Assembly (NCBI GenBank): GCA_937896895.1 | Contig: CALBNV010000012.1 | Span: 1-64,000 of the forward strand | DNA: 64,000 bases | From: an uncultured Bacteroidales bacterium | GTDB lineage: Bacteria; Bacteroidota; Bacteroidia; Bacteroidales; F082 | Direction of reading: 5' to 3' | Shown here: one piece after another, positions 8,518 to 18,071 of the stretch | How positions within the stretch are numbered: position 1 is the first letter of the stretch | How the letters are laid out: every line of letters starts with the position of its first letter | Position numbers and translations under genes: made by a program | The notes under the pieces: model-generated | Told to the model about the DNA's origin: nothing | What the model saw: only the letters and a program-made list of their open reading frames with translations | Databases searched by the model: none

Positions 8518-11316
8518 TTAAGGAAGTTTCTTCGCTATTACATTAGCGGTGAAACTTTCTTTGCATTTTGCGAGTTCCTCGGGTGTGCCTTCAAAGACAA
8601 GGTTTCCGCCTTTGTCGCCGCCTTCCAGACCAAGGTCGATGACCCAGTCGGCCGTTTTGATGACATCGGGGTCGTGCTCGATGACGACTAACGAATGCCC
8701 GTTGTTAATCAACGCCTCAAAAGCGGCAAGCAGCTTGTTCACATCGTGGAAATGAAGCCCTGTCGTCGGCTCATCGAAGATAAACAGTGTCGGCTGTTCG
8801 TTGGTGCCATTGACTAAGAATGAAGCGAGTTTTATCCTTTGCGCTTCGCCGCCGGAAAGTGTTGACGATGGCTGTCCCATCTTCAGATAACCTAATCCTA
8901 CGTCTTGTAACGGCTTGAGTTTCATTATGATACGGTCTGTGATGTTCTTATTGTCATTCGGTTGGCTGAAGAACTTTATCGCTTCATCGATGCTCATCTC
9001 CAAAATGTCGAAGATGTTTTTCTCGAGGAATTTTATTTCAAGAGCCTCTTCTTTGTAACGCATTCCATGGCAGACATCACATTGCAGATAAACATCGGCC
9101 ATGAACTGCATCTCGACTTTCAGAGTGCCTTCGCCTTCGCAGTTGTCGCATCGTCCGCCTGGCACGTTGAACGAGAAATAACCGGCTTTGTTGCCGCGCA
9201 TCTTCGCCAGTTTCTGCTCGGCGAACAAAGCGCGAATGTCGTCAAAGGCTTTGACGTATGTCACTGGGTTTGAGCGTGTTGACTTTCCTATCGGGTTCTG
9301 ATCGATCATCTCGACGGCTTTTATCGCCTGCAAGCTGCCGTGCATCTTCCCGAATGAGCCTGTCTTTTCGGCTGTCCCGCCAAGATATTTCTTCAGTGAT
9401 GTGTAAATGATGCTGTTTACCAACGATGACTTGCCTGAACCGCTCACGCCTGTGACGACGGTGAGAACGTTCAACGGTATTTTGACGTTGATATTCTTGA
9501 GGTTATGCTCAAGGCATCCGTCAAACTCAATGGCGTTGTTCCACTTCCTGCGTCGTTTGGGAACAGGAATCTCCTTTTCCCCTGTGATGTACTGCGCGGT
9601 CAGTGATTGTGCGTTTTTCAACATCGCTTTGATGTCGCCTTGAAAGACCAACTCGCCGCCGAAGCGTCCTGCCATCGGGCCGATGTCGATGATTTGGTCG
9701 GCTGCCCGTATGATTTCTTCATCGTGTTCAACAACAATGACAGTGTTGCCAATATCGCGCAGACGTTTCAGGACTTTGATAAGTCGTTGAGTGTCACGAG
9801 AATGCAGGCCGATGCTTGGCTCATCGAGTATGTATGTCGAACCGACGAGACTGCTTCCGAGCGATGTGGCGAGGTTTATCCTCTGCGACTCGCCGCCCGA
9901 AAGCGTGTTGGATGCGCGGTTGAGCGTGAGGTATCCGAGGCCGACCTCATCGAGGAAGCCGAGCCTGTTTTTTATCTCGATGAGAAGACGTTCCGCAACA
10001 GTGGCGTCCGATTCCGAAAGCCTAAGCGTGTTAAAGAAAACGTTCAGCTCCGACAGCGGCATCGTGACAAGGTCGGTGATGCTTTTCCCGTTTATCTTCA
10101 CGTAACTCGCCTCTTTGCGCAGCCTCTTGCCTTTGCATTCCGGACAGGTGGTCTTGCCGCGGTAACGCGAGAGCATCACTCTGTATTGAATTTTGTACGA
10201 CTCGGCTTGTATCTGATCGAAAAATTCATTGATGCCAGTGAAGTATTTGTTACCGTTCCAAAGCGTTTCCTTCTGATTTTCAGTGAGCTCGTAAAATGGC
10301 TTGTGAATCGGGAAATCAAAATGATGTGCGTTTCTGACAAGATGGTCGCGGAACTCGCTCATTTTTTCGCCCCGCCAGCAGGCAATGGCATTGTCGTATA
10401 TTGAAAGCGACTTGTCAGGCACAACGAGGTCTTCGTCGATGCCGATGATGTTGCCGAAACCTTCGCATGTCTTGCACGCGCCATACGGGTTGTTGAACGC
10501 AAACAGGTGTGATGTCGGCGGCTCGAAGGTGATGCCATCGGCCTCGAAACGCGACGAGAATGTGTGCTCTTTTCTCTCGCCGCCATCGTCAACCATGACA
10601 ATGCAATTACCGTTGCCCTCGTAAAACGCGGTCTGAATGGAATCAGCGAGCTGCCCGATGAGTTCTTTCGTCTTGTCGTTGACTTTCAAACGGTCAACCA
10701 TGATGCGGATGTCTTTCGTTTTGTCTTTGCATTTTCCTTTCAGGTAATCCTCTATTCTGATTAGTTCGCCTTTGACAATCAATCTGTTAAATCCTTGTTG
10801 GAGCAGAATGTTGAGATGCTCCTGAATCGTTCTGCCTTCAGGCAGATTTATTGGGGAGAGGATATAAACGGCTTTGCCTTTTTGTTCGAGTATGAAATCA
10901 ATGACATCGCCGGCTTGGTTTCTTTTCACTTCCTTGCCGGAGATGGGGGAGTATGTGCGCCCGATTCTGGCATACAACAACTTGAGGTATTCGTATATCT
11001 CGGTCGTCGTGCCGACGGTGGACCGCGGATTGGATGTCATCGTGCGCTGCTGGATCGCGATGGCGGGCGATAATCCGGTAATCAAATCGACGTCGGGTTT
11101 GCTCAAACGCCCCATGAACTGACGCGCGTATGCGCTCAGACTCTCCACGTAACGACGCTGCCCCTCCGCATAAATGGTGTCAAAAGCCAATGACGACTTG
11201 CCTGAACCTGACAACCCCGTGATGACAATCAACTTGTTTTTCGGAATGCTTAAGCTGATGTTTTTCAGGTTATTAACCCTCGCTCCATGTATCTCGATAT
11301 TCGTGAGTTTCTCCAT
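8518..11316 (-). CDS. uvrA: Excinuclease ABC subunit A
   Basis: DNA-damage recognition ATPase of nucleotide excision repair. At 932 aa it is full length. Both ABC modules are present: Walker A GLSGSGKSSLAFD and GVSGSGKSSL, and two signature motifs NTLSGGESQRI and STLSGGEAQRI. Zinc-module cysteine pairs are seen at CKTCEGFG, CPECKGKRL, CDNCEGEG and CDVCHGMRY. The insertion region and the C-terminus DEPTTGLHFHDV are canonical. It is transcribed divergently from the sigma-factor gene. Confidence 0.97.
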   Translation of the reverse strand: MEKLTNIEIHGARVNNLKNISLSIPKNKLIVITGLSGSGKSSLAFDTIYAEGQRRYVESLSAYARQFMGRLSKPDVDLITGLSPAIAIQQRTMTSNPRSTVGTTTEIYEYLKLLYARIGRTYSPISGKEVKRNQAGDVIDFILEQKGKAVYILSPINLPEGRTIQEHLNILLQQGFNRLIVKGELIRIEDYLKGKCKDKTKDIRIMVDRLKVNDKTKELIGQLADSIQTAFYEGNGNCIVMVDDGGERKEHTFSSRFEADGITFEPPTSHLFAFNNPYGACKTCEGFGNIIGIDEDLVVPDKSLSIYDNAIACWRGEKMSEFRDHLVRNAHHFDFPIHKPFYELTENQKETLWNGNKYFTGINEFFDQIQAESYKIQYRVMLSRYRGKTTCPECKGKRLRKEASYVKINGKSITDLVTMPLSELNVFFNTLRLSESDATVAERLLIEIKNRLGFLDEVGLGYLTLNRASNTLSGGESQRINLATSLGSSLVGSTYILDEPSIGLHSRDTQRLIKVLKRLRDIGNTVIVVEHDEEIIRAADQIIDIGPMAGRFGGELVFQGDIKAMLKNAQSLTAQYITGEKEIPVPKRRRKWNNAIEFDGCLEHNLKNINVKIPLNVLTVVTGVSGSGKSSLVNSIIYTSLKKYLGGTAEKTGSFGKMHGSLQAIKAVEMIDQNPIGKSTRSNPVTYVKAFDDIRALFAEQKLAKMRGNKAGYFSFNVPGGRCDNCEGEGTLKVEMQFMADVYLQCDVCHGMRYKEEALEIKFLEKNIFDILEMSIDEAIKFFSQPNDNKNITDRIIMKLKPLQDVGLGYLKMGQPSSTLSGGEAQRIKLASFLVNGTNEQPTLFIFDEPTTGLHFHDVNKLLAAFEALINNGHSLVVIEHDPDVIKTADWVIDLGLEGGDKGGNLVFEGTPEELAKCKESFTANVIAKKLP

Positions 11317-11384
11317 TAAAAAATGCTTTCTGAAAAAATTTTACGAAATTACAAAAAAAAACGGCAGGGTTTTAAAAATTGTTT

Positions 11385-11392
11385 TATATTTG
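11385..11392 (+). promoter_or_regulatory. -7 box upstream of sigma-factor gene
   Basis: TATATTTG matches TAnnTTTG and would give a leader of about 105 bases before the start at 11503. The leader contains the purine-rich AATAGGAGAG. No clear -33 element was identified. Confidence 0.4.
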
Positions 11393-11502
11393 CGGAAATT
11401 TTACAGGGAAATAATTTAAGTCAAACCAATAAATAATAGGAGAGTCGCTATCGAGTAAATTTTACCTTTTTTAAATAGTAAAACCTTAAAAAAGGGGGAC
11501 TT

Positions 11503-12087
11503 ATGTCTGAAATAATTAACGACAAGGAATTGGTGATGCGTTACCAGAACGGTGACGTGGCAAGTTTCAAATTATTGGTTGACAAATATCAGGATAAAGT
11601 TTTTTCATACATCATGATGCTTGTCAAGGACAGGCAGCTTGCCGATGATATTTTTCAGGATACGTTTTTGAAGATTATACGCACGATAAAAGCCGGTGCC
11701 TATAACGAAGAAGGCAAGTTCATCCAGTTTGCCATGCGCATCGCCCATAATCTCATTATCGACCATTTCCGCAAGGCAAAACGTCTGCCGATGGTTGACC
11801 CGACAAAAGACGATTATGATTTCATTGACAACGCGAAAGTCGCCGGCATGTCTGTCGAAGAGAGAATGATTACTGAACAGATTTACAGTGACTTGCGTGC
11901 GATGATAGGTTTTCTTCCCGATGAACAACGTGAGGTGTTGCAAATGAGAATGTATGCCGATATGTCGTTCAAGGAGATTGCCGATGCGACGAATGTGAGC
12001 ATCAATACCGCTCTTGGAAGAATGCGTTATGCCATTATCAACCTGAGAAAAATGGCAAAAGAGAAAAACCTCACACTCGCCATGTAA
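11503..12087 (+). CDS. RNA polymerase sigma-70 family factor (ECF-like)
   Basis: This 194-aa protein has region 2 (LADDIFQDTFLKIIRTIKAG, then IAHNLIIDHFRKAKR) and region 4 (LPDEQREVLQMRMYADMSFKE with helix-turn-helix IADATNVSINTALGRMRYAI), with no region 3, as in ECF/RpoE-like factors. No anti-sigma factor gene is adjacent, so the mode of control is not evident. The start ATG follows the purine-rich AAAAAAGGGGGACTT, a better Shine-Dalgarno than most genes here. Confidence 0.9.
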   Translation: MSEIINDKELVMRYQNGDVASFKLLVDKYQDKVFSYIMMLVKDRQLADDIFQDTFLKIIRTIKAGAYNEEGKFIQFAMRIAHNLIIDHFRKAKRLPMVDPTKDDYDFIDNAKVAGMSVEERMITEQIYSDLRAMIGFLPDEQREVLQMRMYADMSFKEIADATNVSINTALGRMRYAIINLRKMAKEKNLTLAM

Positions 12088-12102
12088 AGTGTTGAGAGTG
12101 AA

Positions 12103-12147
12103 GAGTTGAGAGTGAAATTATCATTATATAAACTTCACTCTCAACTC
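12103..12147. terminator. Inverted repeat downstream of sigma-factor gene
   Basis: GAGTTGAGAGTGAA (12103-12116) is perfectly complementary to TTCACTCTCAACTC (12134-12147) around a 17-base loop. It lies 15 bases after the sigma-factor stop and may end that transcript. The arm sequence resembles the intergenic tract near 1.6 kb, so it may belong to a dispersed repeat family. Confidence 0.5.
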
Positions 12148-12235
12148 TCAAAACTTCAAACTAAAAAAACTTTCTGTTTTGGTATAATAAACCGCAGACC
12201 CGAAGCGTTTATGCCTCGATTATTAACAAAATTGA

Positions 12236-12439
12236 GTGCCTATGGGTCTGAAAATTACTCCAACACTACCGTCATTCCAGAATGACAACGCATTTGAAAA
12301 TGAGATAAGAGCCGCTGTGACGGACATCTGCGGCGACATGAAACCGAGCAAATATGCGTTGAACGCAATCATGCAATTCGCGGCATCTTACGAATGCTTC
12401 AGCACAAGAATCGGACGCTTTGACGTGGTCTTAAATTAA
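12236..12439 (+). CDS. Small conserved hypothetical protein
   Basis: This 67-aa ORF encodes a short protein with the pattern PSKYALNAIMQFAASYECF...GRFDVVLN, which resembles small uncharacterised Bacteroidales proteins ending in a DVVLN-like strand. It has no signal peptide, membrane segment or metal motif. It lies co-directionally between the sigma factor and the Gre-like factor. The start could be the ATG at 12242 instead. It is probably real, but its function is unknown. Confidence 0.55.
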   Translation: MPMGLKITPTLPSFQNDNAFENEIRAAVTDICGDMKPSKYALNAIMQFAASYECFSTRIGRFDVVLN

Positions 12440-12513
12440 GACAGTATTTGCAAGATTAACAAGATGTTTGATGGGAATTGAAATCTTGTTGATCTTATCA
12501 GTGTCGTTGAGCC

Positions 12514-13035
12514 ATGAGTCGAGGGTTTATAAAAGAAGGTGATCAGGAAGAGATTCCGATGGTGCCGCCGAGGGCGTATCTGCCCAAAGGAATGACTAAT
12601 TATGTCACGCACGAGGGTCTGGAGGCTCTTAACAATGAGCGAAAAGACCTTGAAAATCAACATATTGAGGCTAATGGTAATTATATAATCTGTAATTTTA
12701 TTGATGCCAAACTCAAGCTCCTTATCGACAGAATCAACTCGGCAGTCGAGGTCGATTTGTCGAAGGCCGACAAAGACGTTGTCAGCTTTGGGGCGTGGGT
12801 GAGGTACAATGGCAGGACGGTTCGCATTGTGGGTGTCGATGAAGCCGATGCGTCGAAAGGCCTTCTGTCGTTTTTGTCGCCGATTGCCAAGACATTGATT
12901 GGCAAGAAGATAGGCGATACATTTGAAATCGTTGTCCCGAAAGGGAAAGAGCTGATAACAGTTCAGGATATTTCGTTTGAGCCATTAGAGCTGACGTGTG
13001 TTGAACCAGTAAATGCTGAAAAAACATATCCGTAA
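12514..13035 (+). CDS. GreA/GreB-family transcription elongation factor
   Basis: The 173-aa protein combines a Gre-type N-terminal coiled-coil segment (TNYVTHEGLEALNNERKDLE) with the FKBP-like C-terminal domain, seen as VRIVGVDEADASKGLLSFLS followed by PIAKTLIGKKIGDTFEIVVP. Gre factors stimulate cleavage of backtracked RNA by RNA polymerase. The linker IEANGNYIICNFIDAKL differs from standard GreA/GreB, so it may be a divergent Gre-like protein rather than a main GreA. Confidence 0.85.
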   Translation: MSRGFIKEGDQEEIPMVPPRAYLPKGMTNYVTHEGLEALNNERKDLENQHIEANGNYIICNFIDAKLKLLIDRINSAVEVDLSKADKDVVSFGAWVRYNGRTVRIVGVDEADASKGLLSFLSPIAKTLIGKKIGDTFEIVVPKGKELITVQDISFEPLELTCVEPVNAEKTYP

Positions 13036-13076
13036 GATATTCATTATCAAGCGTTGAGAAGAGGCAGGCTTCGGCT

Positions 13077-13550
13077 GTGCCTATTGAGAAAATCGAAGAA
13101 AAATGTGAGAAATCGAAAATCATTGAAGTGGAAACCGATAAACCGGAGGCGAAGTCTGTTGACGTTTTTTCTCCCGAAAAAAACATCATGGAGTTCCTGC
13201 CGGTAGTGAATGAGCGCGGGAATATCATTGGTCGTGATTTGTACGTGAATCTTCATAAGGGGAATAAGATTTTGCATCCTGTTGTGCATCTGCATGTCAC
13301 GGATCCATCGGGCGAAAAGAAGATGTTTTGGTGGCATGTGTCGCTCGGCGAGACGCCGGAGAAGACACTCGTGCGAAAGCTGGGTGAAACGTTGAGTATT
13401 TCAGGAGTGAAGCCAAAACTGAAAAAACAATACATCCGCGAGACAAAGTTTGAGAAAGAGCTTGTGTATGTTTTTGTTTTAGCCACCGAATGTACTGTCA
13501 TGAAGACGCCCGGTGGCAAGGAGTATGAGGACGTATTCGCAAAGGATTGA
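13077..13550 (+). CDS. Nudix-fold protein with degenerate Nudix box
   Basis: Residues 38-140 (MEFLPVVNERGNIIGRD, then HPVVHLHVTDPSGEK) match IDI-like Nudix hydrolases. The Nudix box GETPEKTLVRKLGETLSI, however, lacks the normal REUxEE pattern: REL is replaced by RKL and only one glutamate is left. It may therefore be catalytically altered or act as a binding or regulatory domain. The annotated start is GTG; the ATG at 13188, giving a 120-aa protein, fits the family better. It is the last gene before the CRISPR locus. Confidence 0.65.
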   Translation: MPIEKIEEKCEKSKIIEVETDKPEAKSVDVFSPEKNIMEFLPVVNERGNIIGRDLYVNLHKGNKILHPVVHLHVTDPSGEKKMFWWHVSLGETPEKTLVRKLGETLSISGVKPKLKKQYIRETKFEKELVYVFVLATECTVMKTPGGKEYEDVFAKD

Positions 13551-13667
13551 TAAGGTTTGAGTTGGAGGTGTTGTGTGATAATGGTGTTTTCCAAAAATCG
13601 AAATGATTTCTAAGAATATTTTTTTGCGAGAAACTAAAAAACAATAACATAAACTTGAAATTTTGCT

Positions 13668-13675
13668 TAAATTTG
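13668..13675 (+). promoter_or_regulatory. -7 box of the CRISPR-cas operon
   Basis: TAAATTTG matches the Bacteroidota -7 consensus 18 bases before the cas6 ATG at 13693. All genes from cas6 to cas2 are co-directional with gaps under 25 bases, so this is the best candidate promoter for the locus. No convincing -33 TTTG was found at the right distance. Confidence 0.5.
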
Positions 13676-13692
13676 CGCTCAAGTTTAATGGT

Positions 13693-14373
13693 ATGACAGG
13701 AAAAAAGATTAAAGTGTTGAAAATCGTTTTCGGGCAAGAGATTTCCCTAAACGAGATACCTCTTTTCCGAGGTGCGGTGATAGATTCATTAGAGAATAAA
13801 GCTTTGCTTTTCCATAACCACGATGGCGACGGACTGCGTTATTCATATCCACTCATCCAATATAAGCGTATAGGTGGCAAGGCGGCGATTGTGTGTGTCG
13901 GTGAAGGGACTGAAGCCATCGGCGAGTTCTTCGCCAGCGGGAATTTTGATGTTTTCATCGGGGAAAAGAAAGTGAACTTGAAAGTCGATTCCATTGATGC
14001 AAGACAGATTCTTGTACAGGTGTGGGATGACAGGTTTTCGTATCATTTGCGTCGCTGGTTGCCGTTCAACAAGCAGAACTATGAAAATTTCATGCAGTTG
14101 GACGGCGTGGCAGAAAGATGTATGTTTTTGGAGAAGTTGCTTGTCGGTAACGTACTTTCGTTCGCCAAAGGTTTTAACATTCACTTCGACAGGGAAGTGC
14201 TGTGCAAAATCAAGCAGTTGAGCGAGCCGATGACTATTGTATATAAAGGTGTCAGGCTGATGGGCTTCGATGTCGAGTTCAGCACCAATGTCTCCTTGCC
14301 AGATTACATTGGCTTGGGAAAGGGCGTGAGTGTGGGGAAGGGGACGGTAAAGAAAATTAACAGTAAAGAATAA
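13693..14373 (+). CDS. cas6: CRISPR-associated endoribonuclease Cas6
   Basis: The 226-aa protein is placed first in a type III operon. Its C-terminus carries the glycine-rich stretch YIGLGKGVSVGKGTVKK, the G-rich loop typical of Cas6 RAMP proteins. A Cas6 would cleave the repeat transcript to leave an 8-nt 5' tag, here predicted ATTAAGAC. The ATG at 13693 is preferred over an upstream in-frame TTG at 13663, because a -7 promoter box lies between them. It is divergent in the N-terminal half, so the call leans on context and the terminal loop. Confidence 0.8.
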   Translation: MTGKKIKVLKIVFGQEISLNEIPLFRGAVIDSLENKALLFHNHDGDGLRYSYPLIQYKRIGGKAAIVCVGEGTEAIGEFFASGNFDVFIGEKKVNLKVDSIDARQILVQVWDDRFSYHLRRWLPFNKQNYENFMQLDGVAERCMFLEKLLVGNVLSFAKGFNIHFDREVLCKIKQLSEPMTIVYKGVRLMGFDVEFSTNVSLPDYIGLGKGVSVGKGTVKKINSKE

Positions 14374-14388
14374 ATGTAGGTCTAAATT

Positions 14389-16989
14389 ATGGATAATACG
14401 AGAGAAAAAATCTACCTTGCGGCGTTGCTGCATGATATTGGGAAATTCTATCAGAGGGCGGATGGAAGTTTTTCCGAGAGAAAATTTGATGAAAATATAA
14501 AAACTATGGTGGATTATATCTGTCCACAGAAAGAAAATGGTGCTTTCGGATATTTGCATTCGGTTTGGACTTTGCAGTTTTTGGAAGAAGTGTTTTCAAA
14601 AATACAACAGATATCTGGTTTGAAAGATAATTTGTATGATGCGAGCAATCCTGATTCAATATTTCAGTTAGCTGCATATCATCATAAACCTGCAACCGAA
14701 TTGCAATCTTTAATTTCGTTGGCTGATTGGTGGAGCGCTGGCATTGACAGACGAGCATCGAACTTGGAGAAAGAGGAGGGCGAACAGAATGGAATAAATT
14801 GGGGTAAACAACGATACAAGCAGATACCATTGTATTCGGTTTTTAATAAAATCAGCAATGGAAATTTTCAATCTGCCTTTGGATTAAAGCCCTTGTCGAT
14901 TGATGAAAAAGGGTTCTTCCCTTCGGATATAAAAAAGGTTACCGATGGAAATTCGCAAGCAAAATATGCAGAATTGTGGAAATCATTCAAAGAAGAATTT
15001 GAGAAGTTGCCGACTGATTCCTTTGAGGGCTTTGCAGAAAGTCTGATGTTTTTGCTGAAGAAATATACCTGGTGTATTCCTTCAAACACTACAGATATGG
15101 CGAATGTCAGTTTGTTTGACCATCTGAAGACAACTGCAGCATTTGCTGACAGTTTGTATGTGTATATGCAGGAAAAACCAGATGATTTTGTTTTTAACAA
15201 CAACCGTTTGACATTAAAAGAAGGTGTGAGACCAGTAATTCTGTTAGGAGGTGATTTGTCTGGCATACAAAAATTCATCTACAATATTGCCTCTCGCAAG
15301 GCAGCTGTCAGTTTGAAAGGTCGCTCATTTTATCTGCAATTGCTAATAGACTCTATCATTCAACGTATAATTTCGCATCCTGATATTGAAGCAACTTTAG
15401 CTCATGTCGTATATTCATCTGGTGGAAAATTCTATATGATTTTGCCTAATACAATAAAAGTATTGAAGGCTATTTTAGAGCTGAAAAACGACATTGAGGC
15501 TGATATTTGGAAACAGCATAATGGTCAACTGATAGTAAATATTGATTATGTATCTTTTGCCTATAATGTAAAAGATAAAGGTCTTGATTTTGATGATAAA
15601 GTAAATCAGGCAATCGGCGATTTATGGCGTACATTAGCGGATAAACTGACATCTCAGAAAAATCAAAAATTCAAAGGTGTTTTGTTGAATGAATACGAAA
15701 ATTTGTTCAAACCGCAAGATATTGATGAAGATGCTAAGGTTTGTGCTGTAACCGGAATTGAAGGAAAATGTGTTGCCATTGATTCCAAAGAAAAAGGCGA
15801 TAAGACATACGTTTTGCCTATCGTGAAAGAACAGGCAGAATTAGGTAAGACTCTGAAAGATGCAGATTACATATTGACACACAAATCGAACAATGAAAAC
15901 AAATATGTTAGCAATCGTGTCAAATGTGATATTCTTTGCTCTGGCATTCATAATTATCTGTTTGATCAATTGGAACTGACAGATGATGATGCAGATTTTA
16001 GAAAAATAACTTCGGCAGATGTTTGTCGAGTAAAAATGATAAACAATACAAATTTTTTATCTGCACAATTAAAAGGCAATAAATGTAGCTATGGTTTCCA
16101 GTTTTATGGTGGCAACAAGCAGGCTAAATCATCAAATGGTGACAATAAGACATTTGAAGAATTAGCAAAAGATTCGTATTTGGGCATTTTGCGAATGGAT
16201 GTGGATAATCTTGGTTCAATTTTCATTCAAGGTTTACCTGATGAAGATAAGAGTTTTGCCGCTTATTCTACATTGTCATTCATGCTGGATTATTTCTTTA
16301 GCGGGTATTTGAACACTATTCGTGAAAATGAGAATTTCAAAGATGATGTGAATATCCTTTATTCCGGAGGCGATGATGTGTTTGCAGTTGGTAGATGGAA
16401 TAAATTGATAGAATTTGCCGAAGCCATTAGAGAGAATTTCCGAAAATTTGTTGGACGAGATGATATTTCGATTTCGGGTGGAATAGCTATTGTAGATGAT
16501 AAGTTTCCGATAGCTAAAGCGGCTGAGATGGCAGGAGAGGCCGAAGACGCAGCGAAGAAATATAAGAATTCTGCCAAGGATGCCTTTAATATGTTTGGAG
16601 AGAGTGTCGTATGGTCGAAAGAAGAATATGGATATGTGAAATCCTATAAGCAACAGTTTGTGTCGTTGATAGATGGTTTTGGCTTATCAAGAGGCATCTT
16701 GCACAAGATTATGACATACGCTGAAATGGTAAAAGAAAACAAACAAATAGAAAAAAATAAAGATGACAAACGAAAACCCAATATGAGTTACTTGTGGCAT
16801 ACTGCCTATTATTTAACCCGTTTTATGGGAAAAGAAAAAGACAATAAGGCTGTTTGTGAATTTTGCAAAGATTTGCGAGATAAACAATTAATTAAGGAAG
16901 ATAACTATAGGCTTATGTCTTTGGCTGCTCGCTGGGCAGAACTTGAGTTGAGAGAAAAAAGAAACGATAACATTAACAATAAAAATTGA
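14389..16989 (+). CDS. cas10: Cas10/Csm1, type III-A large subunit
   Basis: Signature subunit of the Csm complex. The HD motif LLHDIGK (His15-Asp16) indicates a single-strand DNase domain. The palm domain carries YSGGDDVFAVG with GGDD at residues 660-663, the cyclic oligoadenylate synthetase active site, which predicts production of a second messenger that the CARF proteins downstream would sense. A cysteine-containing segment near residues 450-462 (CAVTGIEGKC) fits the zinc-binding region between domains. At 866 aa it is of ordinary length. The gene is markedly AT-richer than the lysine genes. Confidence 0.95.
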   Translation: MDNTREKIYLAALLHDIGKFYQRADGSFSERKFDENIKTMVDYICPQKENGAFGYLHSVWTLQFLEEVFSKIQQISGLKDNLYDASNPDSIFQLAAYHHKPATELQSLISLADWWSAGIDRRASNLEKEEGEQNGINWGKQRYKQIPLYSVFNKISNGNFQSAFGLKPLSIDEKGFFPSDIKKVTDGNSQAKYAELWKSFKEEFEKLPTDSFEGFAESLMFLLKKYTWCIPSNTTDMANVSLFDHLKTTAAFADSLYVYMQEKPDDFVFNNNRLTLKEGVRPVILLGGDLSGIQKFIYNIASRKAAVSLKGRSFYLQLLIDSIIQRIISHPDIEATLAHVVYSSGGKFYMILPNTIKVLKAILELKNDIEADIWKQHNGQLIVNIDYVSFAYNVKDKGLDFDDKVNQAIGDLWRTLADKLTSQKNQKFKGVLLNEYENLFKPQDIDEDAKVCAVTGIEGKCVAIDSKEKGDKTYVLPIVKEQAELGKTLKDADYILTHKSNNENKYVSNRVKCDILCSGIHNYLFDQLELTDDDADFRKITSADVCRVKMINNTNFLSAQLKGNKCSYGFQFYGGNKQAKSSNGDNKTFEELAKDSYLGILRMDVDNLGSIFIQGLPDEDKSFAAYSTLSFMLDYFFSGYLNTIRENENFKDDVNILYSGGDDVFAVGRWNKLIEFAEAIRENFRKFVGRDDISISGGIAIVDDKFPIAKAAEMAGEAEDAAKKYKNSAKDAFNMFGESVVWSKEEYGYVKSYKQQFVSLIDGFGLSRGILHKIMTYAEMVKENKQIEKNKDDKRKPNMSYLWHTAYYLTRFMGKEKDNKAVCEFCKDLRDKQLIKEDNYRLMSLAARWAELELREKRNDNINNKN

Positions 16990-16994
16990 AAGAT

Positions 16995-17414
16995 ATGGCT
17001 TGGAACAAACAAGATTTAATCCCACAAAGTGAGATAACAGACAAGATTACAGATGCAACTGTTAAATTTGCAGAAAGATTTGGTTCTTATTTAGGAACAG
17101 ATGATGAAAATTCTCAGAATCACAGATCCATGCAAAACAAGCTGACCACAAATCAACTTCGAAAATTTTTTGGTGAAGTGAAACGCCAACAAATGTCTGG
17201 GTATAATGAAACAGATTTTGTTCTATTAAAACCCAAATTGGCTTATGCAGTCGGTCGTGCAAAATCAAAAGTGGCTAAAATTAACGACTTTTATTATGTG
17301 ATAGCGAATGCAATTGACCAAGTTCATAATGAGCAACAATTCAAGAATTTTATAAAGATTTTTGAGGCAATAGTAGCCTATCATAAAGCTGCGGAAGAAA
17401 AAATTAGTTTGTAA
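16995..17414 (+). CDS. csm2: Csm2, small subunit of type III-A complex
   Basis: This 139-aa, mainly alpha-helical protein directly follows cas10, the normal csm2 position. The segment NQLRKFFGEVKR, then LLKPKLAYAVGR and the terminal FKNFIKIFEAIVAYHK, match Csm2 proteins, which line the belly of the complex along the crRNA. The ATG at 16995 is preferred to a TTG at 16986 that overlaps the cas10 stop. Confidence 0.88.
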   Translation: MAWNKQDLIPQSEITDKITDATVKFAERFGSYLGTDDENSQNHRSMQNKLTTNQLRKFFGEVKRQQMSGYNETDFVLLKPKLAYAVGRAKSKVAKINDFYYVIANAIDQVHNEQQFKNFIKIFEAIVAYHKAAEEKISL

Positions 17415-17433
17415 TATTTAATATTTTGGTAAA

Positions 17434-18066
17434 ATGAAACAATTGGTAAAGAAAATCAGAATAAATACAACAATCACATTGGTTACAGGGCTTCACATTG
17501 GTGGAAGTGGTGATAATGTTGAAATTGGTGGAATCGATAACCCGGTTATCAAAATTGGAACAAAAGATAATCAGCCATATATTCCTGGCAGTTCATTGAA
17601 GGGCAAAATGCGCTGTTTGCTTGAACAAATTGCAGGCTCTTCAAAGGTTGGTGGAAATGATGATATTAATAATTTGTTTGGATTCTCTCAAACCAATCAA
17701 CCTTCAAAACTTATTGTCAGAGATTCGATGCTTACGCAAAAATCAGTAGAAATGTTGAAAGCAGCAGAATTGGACATGCCATATACAGAAGGTAAATGGG
17801 AAAATGTGATTGACCGTGTGAAAGGTACAGCTGAACATCCTCGTCAAACAGAAAGAATTCCGGCGGGAGTTTCCTTTGATGTTGAATTTGTTATAAATGT
17901 CTGGGACGAGGATAAAGAAGACAATTTGATTGGCTTACTAAATAAGGGTATCAATGCGCTTGAAAATGATTATTTAGGAGGTAGTGGTTCCCGTGGTTAT
18001 GGACAAATTAAATTCGGTGAATTAAAACAGACGGAATTATCTGAAAGAAATAATTGGAAAGCATAG
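17434..18066 (+). CDS. csm3: Csm3, backbone RAMP and target-RNA nuclease
   Basis: The 210-aa protein has the Csm3 hallmarks: TGLHIGGSGDNVEIGGIDNP near the start and PGSSLKGKMRCLLE in the first RAMP fold, and a glycine-rich LGGSGSRGYGQIKF at the end. Csm3 subunits cut the target RNA at 6-nt intervals. The active-site Asp expected after the first beta-strand region is plausibly the D in GGNDDINNLFG. Spacing to csm2 and csm4 is short, consistent with one transcript. Confidence 0.93.
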   Translation: MKQLVKKIRINTTITLVTGLHIGGSGDNVEIGGIDNPVIKIGTKDNQPYIPGSSLKGKMRCLLEQIAGSSKVGGNDDINNLFGFSQTNQPSKLIVRDSMLTQKSVEMLKAAELDMPYTEGKWENVIDRVKGTAEHPRQTERIPAGVSFDVEFVINVWDEDKEDNLIGLLNKGINALENDYLGGSGSRGYGQIKFGELKQTELSERNNWKA

Positions 18067-18071
18067 CGTAT

